In this document: positions 1 through 6,732 of the stretch, piece by piece
Layout of the letters: each line of letters starts with the position of its first letter
Position numbering within the stretch: the stretch's first letter is position 1
Source: DTJG01 sp964532995
GTDB lineage: Bacteria; Ratteibacteria; UBA8468; B48-G9; DTJG01
Reading direction: 5' to 3'
Length of the DNA: 25,805 bases
Assembly (NCBI GenBank): GCA_964532995.1
Contig: CAZHJN010000027.1
Location: 1-25,805 of the forward strand
The notes under the pieces: generated by a model
The model's database searches: none
Told to the model about the DNA's origin: nothing
Seen by the model: only the letters and a program-made list of their open reading frames with translations
Translations under genes and position numbers: made by a program

Positions 1-1667
1 GTTAACAAATTCATCGCTTTTTCTGATATATCCCTTGCCAGAGAATATGGAATTTTGCGAACTATCTGTTTGATGTAAGGAATTGCTGATGGCGCCATAC
101 TGAGATTTTTTATTCCAAGACCAATAAAGAATAACGCTGTCTCCGGTATAGATGCAGTTTCACCGCATACACTTACATCTATACCATATTTCCGGGCGGC
201 TTCTACCGTTGAGGAAATAAGCCTTAAAACCGCCAGATTGCATGGCTGATACAGATAAGCGACCTTCTCATTTACCCTGTCCACAGCCATTGTGTACTGT
301 ATGAGATCGTTTGTTCCAAGACTGAAAAAATCCACTTTCTTTGCAAACAAATCTGCCTGAAGAGCAGCAGCGGGTATTTCAATCATAATTCCCACCGGAA
401 GTCTTTTGAACTGCTTATGTTCAGACTTCAGTTCTTCCATTGATTCTTCCATGATTTCATATGTTTTCCTTATTTCTTCAAGTGTTGAAACCATGGGAAT
501 CATTATCTTGAAATTCCCATGAGATCCTGCTCTAAAAATTGCTTTGAGCTGGGTTCTAAAAATATCCTTTCTGCTGAGACAAAATCGTATGGCACGCCAT
601 CCAAGAAAAGGATTCAGATCCAGTGAAGATTGAAAGGACGACATAAATTTGTCGCCACCGATATCAAGTGTTCTTATAACAACTTCTCTCTTCCCCATTA
701 TTGATGCAACCTTTTTATAAGACTCACACTGTTCATCTTCTGATGGCAGATCATTTCTGTTAAGAAAGAGAAATTCTGTCCTGAAAAGACCAACTCCATC
801 CGCACCATATTTCAGGGCTGTGGATGCTTCCTCAGGTAGAGATATATTTGCCATCAATTTGATTTTCACCCCATCAGGGGTTTCAGCTACAAGTTTTCTT
901 GTAAGATAAAAAGCCTTTCGTTGTTTCAAAAAATCCTCTCTTTTCTTCTCATATTCTCTTACAGTAGAGGGTGGTGGATCCACAATGAGATGACCGTTAA
1001 TTCCATCCAGAATAGCTGGTTCACCATCCCCTATCATTTGAACTACATCTCCCAAGCCCACAACAGCAGGAATTTCAAGCGCCTTTGCCATGATTGCTGT
1101 ATGAGAGGTTTTACTTCCAAGCTCTGTTGCAAAACCCATAACATATTTTTTTTCAAATGAAACCGTCTGAGATGGCGAAAGATCGCGGGCCACGACTATC
1201 ACAGGTTTATCAAAAATACCTGTTCTTTCCTCTTTTATCAGATAGGAAAAAATTCTTTCGGCAACATCAAAGAGGTCCCTCCTCTTATCCTTTGCTGTAT
1301 CTGCGTTTGATGTACCAAAAAGAGTCTGGATCTGTTCAATCGTCTTATGAAATGCATGTGCTGCTTCCACTCGTTCCATCCTGATGTTTCGGATTGTCTG
1401 TTCTCTTAAAAACTTGTCTTTGAGAAACATCAGGTGTATTGTAAAAATCTCAGCATACTTCTTTCCAACAGCTTTCACAACTTTTTTCTGGGTCTCAAGG
1501 ATATCGTTTTCAACATTTCTGACAGCGGTTTCAAAATTTTTTATTTCCCGGTCAATCTGTTCATCATCGATTTTTTTCTCAGGGGGAAGCATGAAAACAT
1601 TCTTGAGTACCATAAGCTTTGCTATGGCTATCCCGGATGACACGGGTAAACCACTGAATCGTTTCAT
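1..1667 (-). CDS. ptsI: Phosphoenolpyruvate-protein phosphotransferase (PTS enzyme I), 3' end beyond the window
   Basis: Cytoplasmic enzyme I takes phosphate from PEP onto a histidine and passes it to HPr/NPr, starting the PTS relay. The ATG at 1667 opens a frame of 555 complete codons running off the left edge; E. coli EI is 575 residues, so only about 20 C-terminal residues are missing. The phospho-histidine domain shows GSKTSHTAIMAKA with the active histidine at residue 189, the same number as in E. coli. The PEP-binding barrel shows GADGVGLFRTEFLF, the arginine motif VIRTLDIGGDK, SLGTNDLIQYTMAVDR and the catalytic cysteine in VCGETAS (residue 501). There is no N-terminal GAF domain, so this is ordinary EI rather than the PtsP (EI-Ntr) form. 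It begins 4 bases after the ptsN stop with a GGGTGA-like ribosome site, implying coupled expression. No HPr gene is visible next to it. Confidence 0.97.
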   Translation of the reverse strand, partial: MKRFSGLPVSSGIAIAKLMVLKNVFMLPPEKKIDDEQIDREIKNFETAVRNVENDILETQKKVVKAVGKKYAEIFTIHLMFLKDKFLREQTIRNIRMERVEAAHAFHKTIEQIQTLFGTSNADTAKDKRRDLFDVAERIFSYLIKEERTGIFDKPVIVVARDLSPSQTVSFEKKYVMGFATELGSKTSHTAIMAKALEIPAVVGLGDVVQMIGDGEPAILDGINGHLIVDPPPSTVREYEKKREDFLKQRKAFYLTRKLVAETPDGVKIKLMANISLPEEASTALKYGADGVGLFRTEFLFLNRNDLPSEDEQCESYKKVASIMGKREVVIRTLDIGGDKFMSSFQSSLDLNPFLGWRAIRFCLSRKDIFRTQLKAIFRAGSHGNFKIMIPMVSTLEEIRKTYEIMEESMEELKSEHKQFKRLPVGIMIEIPAAALQADLFAKKVDFFSLGTNDLIQYTMAVDRVNEKVAYLYQPCNLAVLRLISSTVEAARKYGIDVSVCGETASIPETALFFIGLGIKNLSMAPSAIPYIKQIVRKIPYSLARDISEKAMNLL

Positions 1668-1671
1668 TTTC

Positions 1672-2145
1672 TCACCCGATACTGTTCAATCGCTCTTCAT
1701 CTTCTTTTATAATCTGATATGCTTCCTGAGGGGTCTTGCTCATCCTTAAATAGTTCCTGAAAACCTTATCCTTCAACAACCTTGCTATCTTTGCCAGAGC
1801 TTTCAGATGTATTCCCGTTGCTCCGGATGGAGCAAGAACAAGAAAAATTATAAAAACGGGTTCCCCATCCAGTGATTCAAAATTGACGCCCTTTTCTGAA
1901 ATACCAAGAGCACAAACAAGATTCTTAACCTGTTCAGTCTTGGCATGCGGTACAGCTATCCCCTGACCGATGCCGGTGGAACCAAGCTTTTCTCGCTCAA
2001 TCAACGTTTCAAGCACCTGCTTTCTTTCCTGCAATAATCCGCTTTTTTCAAGAACCTGAAGCAGTTCATCAAGTGCTGCCTGCTTTTCTGTTGCCTTCAA
2101 TCCAATAATTATTTCTTTCTCGCTTATAAATTCACTGATTTTCAT
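1672..2145 (-). CDS. ptsN: PTS IIA-like nitrogen-regulatory protein (EIIA-Ntr / PtsN family)
   Basis: A 157-residue single-domain PTS EIIA of the fructose/nitrogen type. It accepts phosphate from HPr/NPr and usually regulates (potassium transport, stress, nitrogen) rather than transporting sugar. The phosphoacceptor is His67 in GIAVPHAKT, preceded by EREKLGSTGIGQG, both typical of the family. The LAPSG segment near residue 107 and the C-terminal helix are also as expected. No EIIB or EIIC domain is attached. The start is firm: the ATG overlaps the hpf stop as ATGA and has an AGGAGG site (2153-2158) 7 bases upstream. It lies between hpf and ptsI, so EIIA-Ntr and its ultimate phosphate source are co-transcribed. 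Confidence 0.93.
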   Translation of the reverse strand: MKISEFISEKEIIIGLKATEKQAALDELLQVLEKSGLLQERKQVLETLIEREKLGSTGIGQGIAVPHAKTEQVKNLVCALGISEKGVNFESLDGEPVFIIFLVLAPSGATGIHLKALAKIARLLKDKVFRNYLRMSKTPQEAYQIIKEDEERLNSIG

Positions 2146-2501
2146 ATCTGTTCCTCCTGTTTTTCAGTCATACTTACAGCGCCATATAAGATTGCTTTGT
2201 TATATTTTTTGTTTTTTTTGTCGTGCTTTCTGTCATGAATCTTACTCAAACTGTTCTTAAGCTTATTTATCAGTTCATCAAAACCTGCATTAACATTATT
2301 TGACTTTGTCTTCATAAACATCTTCGATCTTCTGTATTGTATTTTTGCTTCAAGTATGAATTCAAATTTATCTTTCTTAATAATTAGGTCCACCTCTGGT
2401 TCACCGGGAAAAAATCTTTCAAGTCTGGAAAATTTCTCTTCGGCAATCTCTTCAAAACCCGGATCAAGCTGCACATGAACCGGCTGAAAATGAAAAATCA
2501 T
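2142..2501 (-). CDS. hpf: Ribosome hibernation-promoting factor, short HPF/YfiA type
   Basis: A 119-residue protein of the RaiA/HPF family, which binds the small ribosomal subunit at the mRNA/tRNA sites and holds ribosomes inactive under starvation. Visible are the early beta strand, the FEEIAEEKFSRLERFF helix, the basic strand (VDLIIKKDKFEFILEAKI), and the second helix with the conserved 'DELINKLKNSLSKIHDRKHDK' type end, rich in lysine. The length fits the short form without the dimerising C-terminal domain of long HPF, although a roughly 20-residue tail is unmatched. It overlaps the spoIID stop as ATGA, with AGGAGG at 2507-2512 only 5 bases before the ATG. Being next to ptsN is the same order as in the proteobacterial rpoN locus. 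Confidence 0.9.
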   Translation of the reverse strand: MIFHFQPVHVQLDPGFEEIAEEKFSRLERFFPGEPEVDLIIKKDKFEFILEAKIQYRRSKMFMKTKSNNVNAGFDELINKLKNSLSKIHDRKHDKKNKKYNKAILYGAVSMTEKQEEQI

Positions 2502-3541
2502 ATCTGCCTCCTGTTTTCTCTCGAAACAATGGGTTTTTCATCTCTGAGCGTTTCTATTATAGCCACTGTCAAACAGGGAAAATAGTATTTAAGAATCTCC
2601 ATATAATTTTTTCCTTCTTCAGCCATCTTCCGCGCACCCCACTGACATAACCCCACCCCATGGCCATATCCATTGCCACTGAAAACAAAACTGTTTCCAT
2701 TCTTAACAATTGTAAACATGGTGCTGGGTAAACTCTTTGAAGATCTGAAAGTTGTTGAACTGTTTATCGTCATCATCCTGAAAGTCTCTGCGGCAATGAT
2801 TTTGATACCTGAGACACCCTGAATTTCAATCTGTTTAGCTCTTCCACTTTTATCGAATCCTTTAACCTTAATAGAACAAACATCCGTGCCCGTAATTGAT
2901 TTAAGCTCTTCCCTGGTAAAACTCCTGCTCCAGGCGTAAAATGGTGAACCAGAACAATATGGATCATCAACACCATCAAGCAATTGATACCTGCCACCCC
3001 ATGTTTCTGAAGGGGAATTTGTACGCCCGCCACAGCACGCATGGAAAAAGGATGGCATTATATTATAACCATTTTCTCCATCCTGTCCAGCAAGAATCTG
3101 ATTTGATGTCTCCTCAACAGCTCTGATGATATTTTCATTTTCACTTGCTACTCCACCGTAAACCTGATGATAAATTGTATCACTTACATCGTACGGAATA
3201 TTCTTTTTTGCAGCGATTTCCTTGTAATAATAGATTAGTGTTCTTGAACAAACCGCCTGGGCTTTAAGAGCCTCAAAGGGCCATGATTTATCCATTTCTT
3301 TCCCTATAACTCCAAAAAGATATTCTTCAACATCCATAACATTGATAACCAGGTATTTTTTGTTCCATTTCACAAGAGACAGCTGTCCTCTGTATTTCCC
3401 TTTGAATGTTTCAAGAGAAGGTTTCTGGCTGCCCTCCCAGATACAAATGCGAACATTTTCAGCCCTGCACGGCAAAAAGCTGAATAAAACAACCAGACTA
3501 ATTATTGTTTGAACCTGCCCTTTTGAAACGAATCTGAACAT
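2498..3541 (-). CDS. spoIID: SpoIID/LytB-domain peptidoglycan lytic protein, exported
   Basis: A 347-residue exported enzyme of the SpoIID family, which are lytic transglycosylases acting on peptidoglycan strands lacking stem peptides. An N-terminal hydrophobic segment (residues 10-24) followed by CRAEN looks like a cleavable signal peptide. The catalytic glutamate is expected at Glu82 in GVIGKEM. The family signatures LKAQAVCSRT, FHACCGGRT and GYGHGVGLCQWGA are all present. The frame could start at a TTG 9 bases earlier (3550), but I prefer the ATG at 3541 because the GAGG at upstream position 10 suits it and the TTG has no workable spacing. Its 5' end overlaps lptC by about 44 bases. SpoIID is best known from sporulation, but chlamydial homologues act at the division septum, and that role fits better beside LPS genes. 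The exact substrate is inferred. Confidence 0.88.
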   Translation of the reverse strand: MFRFVSKGQVQTIISLVVLFSFLPCRAENVRICIWEGSQKPSLETFKGKYRGQLSLVKWNKKYLVINVMDVEEYLFGVIGKEMDKSWPFEALKAQAVCSRTLIYYYKEIAAKKNIPYDVSDTIYHQVYGGVASENENIIRAVEETSNQILAGQDGENGYNIMPSFFHACCGGRTNSPSETWGGRYQLLDGVDDPYCSGSPFYAWSRSFTREELKSITGTDVCSIKVKGFDKSGRAKQIEIQGVSGIKIIAAETFRMMTINSSTTFRSSKSLPSTMFTIVKNGNSFVFSGNGYGHGVGLCQWGARKMAEEGKNYMEILKYYFPCLTVAIIETLRDEKPIVSRENRRQI

Positions 3542-4073
3542 TTCCCTCAAACCTCAGTTTGTTTTCTTTGAATGAGTAAATTATCCGGTCGGCATTATAA
3601 TGATTTGTTCCCTGGATCACCCATGGTGAACCATCCATAATTATGGTGTCCTCTTTTTCCAGATATGTCAATCTCTCACAACCGGCTGAAAAATTCACCT
3701 GGTTTGTTTCAGGATTTCTCTGAACTATTGAAACATTATTCTGAATTACAATCTTTGTCACACTTTGTGTATCAGGATCAAGAAAAAGCTCGCCGCTGCC
3801 TTTTGCAGCAGTTTTTATTTCGATATTGAAATTTTTGCTTTTGATTTCAATAGCTGGTTTTGAAACCTGTGCCTGCGTACCTGCAGGATTTTTCTCTGCG
3901 GCTTCTCCTGTCAGTGTGACCTTGAATGAACTGTCAAAAAACTCCATGGTGAAATTTTTCAATGTCTGCTCTGGTTTTTCAATCTTCTGTGCGGTTTTTT
4001 TTCGCCCGCATCCTGATATTAACAAAAACAAAATTATAGTAATTCCAATGATTTTGTCAGAGACTCTTCCCAT
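3498..4073 (-). CDS. lptC: LptC/OstA-like LPS transport lipoprotein
   Basis: A 191-residue predicted lipoprotein: a charged start, a hydrophobic stretch, then LISGC with the lipid-bearing cysteine at residue 22. The rest is beta-rich. It begins with an LptC-like segment (LKNFTMEFFDSSFKVTLTGEAA) and ends with an OstA/LptA-like repeat (IIMDGSPWVIQGTNHYNADRIIY, then LRFEGNVQIRF). These proteins form the periplasmic beta-jellyroll bridge that carries LPS from the inner to the outer membrane. It follows kdsC with a 40-base overlap and an AAAGGA site about 9 bases before the ATG. E. coli LptC is held by a transmembrane helix, so the lipobox is a departure. No lptA or lptB follows. Family assignment rests on fold pattern plus context; it might serve as LptA, LptC or both. 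Confidence 0.72.
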   Translation of the reverse strand: MGRVSDKIIGITIILFLLISGCGRKKTAQKIEKPEQTLKNFTMEFFDSSFKVTLTGEAAEKNPAGTQAQVSKPAIEIKSKNFNIEIKTAAKGSGELFLDPDTQSVTKIVIQNNVSIVQRNPETNQVNFSAGCERLTYLEKEDTIIMDGSPWVIQGTNHYNADRIIYSFKENKLRFEGNVQIRFKRAGSNNN

Positions 4074-4549
4074 TTTTTCTGTCCTTTCAGTATTATTTCA
4101 GCACATTCTCTTAAAGCGCCTTCGCCGGCTTTCTTACCGGTAACATACATGACCACTTCTTTTACTTCTTCCACAGCATCACATGGCGCCACTGAAAAAC
4201 CAACTTTTTTCAGCACAGGAATATCGGGGACATCATCGCCCAGGTAGCATACATTTTTCATCATAACACCTTCCTGTATGCATAACCGTTCCATAACAGA
4301 AAGTTTATTCTCAACGTTTTCAAAAATAAAGTCAACACCGATTTCAGAAAATCTTTCCTGAATAATTCCTGTTTTTTTTCCGGAGATGATAACACTTTTC
4401 AACCCTGCTAATTTCAGTAATTTGAAAGCAAATCCATCTTTGATGGAAAACGATTTCCCCTGATTACCATTTTTGTCCAGAAAAAGTTTTCCATCGGTAA
4501 GAACACCATCTGCATCAGTAGCAACAATAATAATGTCCGAAAAATTCAT
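4034..4549 (-). CDS. kdsC: 3-deoxy-D-manno-octulosonate 8-phosphate phosphatase (KdsC)
   Basis: A HAD-superfamily phosphatase that removes phosphate from KDO-8-phosphate to give KDO for LPS inner core. From the ATG at 4549 the protein is 171 residues, the normal size for KdsC. Motif I is TDADGVLTDG with the nucleophile Asp12 and acid Asp14. Motif II is the serine in VIISGKKT. Motif IV is GDDVPDIPVL, matching the family's GDDxxDxP pattern. A longer reading with 30 extra residues exists upstream, but those codons lie inside kdsD, while an AGGAGAT site 5 bases before the 4549 ATG fixes the start. It begins one base after the kdsD stop. Like other KdsC proteins it has no cap domain and probably acts as a tetramer. 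Confidence 0.95.
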   Translation of the reverse strand: MNFSDIIIVATDADGVLTDGKLFLDKNGNQGKSFSIKDGFAFKLLKLAGLKSVIISGKKTGIIQERFSEIGVDFIFENVENKLSVMERLCIQEGVMMKNVCYLGDDVPDIPVLKKVGFSVAPCDAVEEVKEVVMYVTGKKAGEGALRECAEIILKGQKKWEESLTKSLELL

Positions 4550-4550
4550 T

Positions 4551-5573
4551 CTAAATCTCCTGACTGAAATTTCTTTTCCCGAGCACATCGTGAAGATGCA
4601 CAATGCCCTTTGCCCTTTTATTTTTATCTCTGATAACAAGGCAGGTAATCTCTTTTTCTTCCATTATTGCAAGGGCCTGAACTGCGAGTTTTTCCTCATC
4701 TATTCCAAGTGGGTTCGGCATCATGCATTCACATGCTTTGAGATTAAAGATATTTTTTTTTTCTGCAAGCAATCGTCTGAGATCTCCATCTGTAATAATA
4801 CCCACAACCTTTCCCATGGAATCAACAACAAGACTGAAACCAAGATTCTTCTTATTGATTTCAGAAATAACCTCTTCCATGGAACTATCGCAACTGACAG
4901 AAGGAATATTACTGCCGGTCTGCATAACATCCTTTACTCTTAACATCAGCCTGCGGCCGAGATTTCCCCCTGGATGATAAAAAGCATAGTCTTCTTTTTG
5001 AAAGCCCTTTAACGTAAGAAGAGTAATCGCGATAGCATCACCAAGCACGAGCGCTGTGGTCGTACTGGAACTCGGAATAAGAGAAAATGGATCTGCCTCT
5101 CTTATCGGTCCGGTATTGATAACCACTGTGCTCTGCATACCAAGGGAGCTTTTCCGTTCAGAAGTAATGCTTACTATTGGAACTCCTATTTTTTTTAGAG
5201 AGGGAACGATTCTGACAATTTCATCTGTCTCTCCGCTATTTGAAATAGCAATAACAGCATCATTCTTACAGACCATTCCGAGATCACCATGAATAGCCTC
5301 TCCTGGATGCAAAAATATTGATGGAGTGCCCGTGCTTGCCAGAGTTGCAGAAATTTTTCTACCAACTATACCACTTTTCCCGATACCGGTGACAATAACC
5401 CTTCCGCTGCACGAACTCAAAATCCTTATTGCTCTGGCAAATTCCCTGCCAATGTACTTTTTGGCACTCAAAATACTGGCTACTTCAATATCAACAACTT
5501 TCCTTGCCTGTTCCAGAACTCTTTTCTCACTGAATTTTTTCGCCACGGTCTTTTTCAATCTTTTTTGTAACAT
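4551..5573 (-). CDS. kdsD: D-arabinose 5-phosphate isomerase (KdsD/KpsF)
   Basis: Converts ribulose 5-phosphate to arabinose 5-phosphate, the first committed substrate for KDO. The 340-residue protein has the family's full layout: a SIS sugar-isomerase domain (about residues 45-185, with GIGKSGIVGRKISATLASTGTP, HPGEAIHGDLGM and AISNSGETDEI), the short PGGNLGRRL linker, and two CBS domains (about 212-335). Substrate and catalytic positions such as the histidine in AIHGDLG and the serines of the SIS loop are retained. The ATG at 5573 lies 47 bases inside the end of kdsA and has only a weak GGAAAT-like ribosome site, so its translation may depend on kdsA ribosomes. kdsC follows after one base. 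CBS pairs often bind adenosine nucleotides, so regulation by ligand is possible but not shown. Confidence 0.96.
   Translation of the reverse strand: MLQKRLKKTVAKKFSEKRVLEQARKVVDIEVASILSAKKYIGREFARAIRILSSCSGRVIVTGIGKSGIVGRKISATLASTGTPSIFLHPGEAIHGDLGMVCKNDAVIAISNSGETDEIVRIVPSLKKIGVPIVSITSERKSSLGMQSTVVINTGPIREADPFSLIPSSSTTTALVLGDAIAITLLTLKGFQKEDYAFYHPGGNLGRRLMLRVKDVMQTGSNIPSVSCDSSMEEVISEINKKNLGFSLVVDSMGKVVGIITDGDLRRLLAEKKNIFNLKACECMMPNPLGIDEEKLAVQALAIMEEKEITCLVIRDKNKRAKGIVHLHDVLGKRNFSQEI
4555..4561 (-). promoter_or_regulatory. Ribosome binding site deciding the kdsC start
   Basis: AGGAGAT on the minus strand lies 5 bases before the ATG at 4549 and inside the last codons of kdsD. It supports the 171-residue KdsC over the 201-residue open reading. 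Confidence 0.8.
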
Positions 5574-6372
5574 ACCATATTTCCAGAAGTTGACTCAAAA
5601 GTTCTTCAACAAAAGACAGCTGTATCATATTGGCACCATCAGAAAGTGCCTTTTCAGGTTCAGGATGCACTTCAAGGAAAACAGCATCGCATCCAACAGC
5701 AACAGCTGCCCTGCACAGATATGGAACAAATTCTCTCTGCCCGCCTGAGGAACTGCCAAGAGCACCTGGCTGCTGAACACTGTGGGTTCCATCAAAAACA
5801 ACCGGCCATCCATACGACCTCATAATCGGAAGGGAACGAAAATCAACCACAAGATTATTATATCCGAAACTTGTACCTCTTTCTGTAAGAAGAATCTTAT
5901 TGCAACCTGAAGATGTCAGCTTTTCAATAATGTTAACAGTTTCCCACGGCGACATAAACTGTCCCTTTTTTACATTTACAGCCCTTCCGGTTTTTGCCGT
6001 ACTGATAAGCAAATCTGTCTGTCTGCATAAAAATGCAGGTATCTGAATAACATCAACCACTTCAGCAACTGGCTTAACCTGGGAAACACAGTGTACATCT
6101 GTAAGAACCGGCACATCCGTTTCTTTTCTCACAGTATCAAGAATACACAATCCCTCATCAATTCCTGGACCTCTGAAAGAATTTATTGATGACCTGTTTG
6201 CCTTGTCAAATGAACCTTTAAAGATGTAGTTGATACCTTTTTTTTCTGTAAGGATTTTCATTTCTTCAGCGATTTTCAGGGCAAGCGATTTATTTTCAAG
6301 CACACAGGGTCCGGCAATCACACAAAATTTTGAACTTCCGATAATAAAATCCCTAACTTGCACAATATTCAT
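5527..6372 (-). CDS. kdsA: KDO-8-phosphate synthase, metal-dependent type
   Basis: Condenses PEP with arabinose 5-phosphate to form KDO-8-phosphate. The 281 residues show the TIM-barrel signatures VIAGPCVLE, FKGSFDKANRSS, RGPGIDEGL, VLTDVH, LTERGTSFGYNNLVVD, FDGTHSVQQPG and EVHPEPEKALSDG. Cys23 in AGPCVLE is the metal ligand seen in the Aquifex-type (class II) enzyme; the metal-independent E. coli enzyme has asparagine there. The histidine in GTHSVQ, the glutamate in EVHPEP and the aspartate in LSDG complete the metal site. The ATG at 6372 comes 12 bases after the HIT-gene stop in the same reading frame and has no visible Shine-Dalgarno site, so reinitiation after the HIT gene is the likely mode of translation. 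Its 3' end overlaps kdsD. Confidence 0.97.
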   Translation of the reverse strand: MNIVQVRDFIIGSSKFCVIAGPCVLENKSLALKIAEEMKILTEKKGINYIFKGSFDKANRSSINSFRGPGIDEGLCILDTVRKETDVPVLTDVHCVSQVKPVAEVVDVIQIPAFLCRQTDLLISTAKTGRAVNVKKGQFMSPWETVNIIEKLTSSGCNKILLTERGTSFGYNNLVVDFRSLPIMRSYGWPVVFDGTHSVQQPGALGSSSGGQREFVPYLCRAAVAVGCDAVFLEVHPEPEKALSDGANMIQLSFVEELLSQLLEIWYVTKKIEKDRGEKIQ

Positions 6373-6384
6373 AAGTGGATGGCA

Positions 6385-6732
6385 TTAACCCGGAGGCCAC
6401 TGCATAACCCGGCCTCCCAGAACATGAACATGAAGATGGTCCACACTTTGACCAGCATTTCTGTTTGTATTTATGACAATCCTGTATCCTGTTTCTGCGA
6501 TATTAAATTCTCTTGCAATAGATGTGGCAACCTCAAGCATCCTTGAAAGCACCGGGTAATCTTCCTTTTTTACATCAAGCATATTTACTATGTGTTTTCG
6601 AGGGATGACAAGAATATGCACCGGAGATTGAGGATTAATGTCGTGGAATGCAATAACCTCTTTATCCTCGTATATTTTGCTGGCTGGAGCTTTGCCCTCT
6701 GAAATTTTACAAAATATGCAATCTGAATTCAT
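6385..6732 (-). CDS. HIT-family nucleotide-binding protein (HinT-like)
   Basis: A 115-residue histidine-triad protein of the HinT/PKCI group, which hydrolyses nucleoside phosphoramidates and related nucleotides in the cytoplasm. The triad is His99-Leu-His101-Val-His103 in HLHVHVLGG, and the family's C-terminal R-x-M-x-W-P-P-G ending is complete. The N-terminal CIFCKI pair of cysteines is common in the group and can bind zinc in relatives. The ATG overlaps the infB stop as ATGA, with a GAGGGAA site just upstream, so it belongs to the nusA-infB transcript. The physiological substrate cannot be told from sequence. Confidence 0.93.
   Translation of the reverse strand: MNSDCIFCKISEGKAPASKIYEDKEVIAFHDINPQSPVHILVIPRKHIVNMLDVKKEDYPVLSRMLEVATSIAREFNIAETGYRIVINTNRNAGQSVDHLHVHVLGGRVMQWPPG

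Noticed and set aside
1384..1749. Open frames on the plus strand across ptsI and elsewhere in the left half
   Set aside because: They lie antisense to well-recognised genes, have no ribosome sites and give low-complexity, family-less products.
3541..3550. TTG start for SpoIID at 3550
   Set aside because: The GAGG element is only about one base away from the TTG; the ATG at 3541 has usable spacing and adds nothing unusual to the protein.
4034..4639. Longer KdsC reading with 30 extra N-terminal residues
   Set aside because: The extra codons lie inside kdsD, the family starts just before the DADGVLTDG motif, and AGGAGAT precedes the ATG at 4549.
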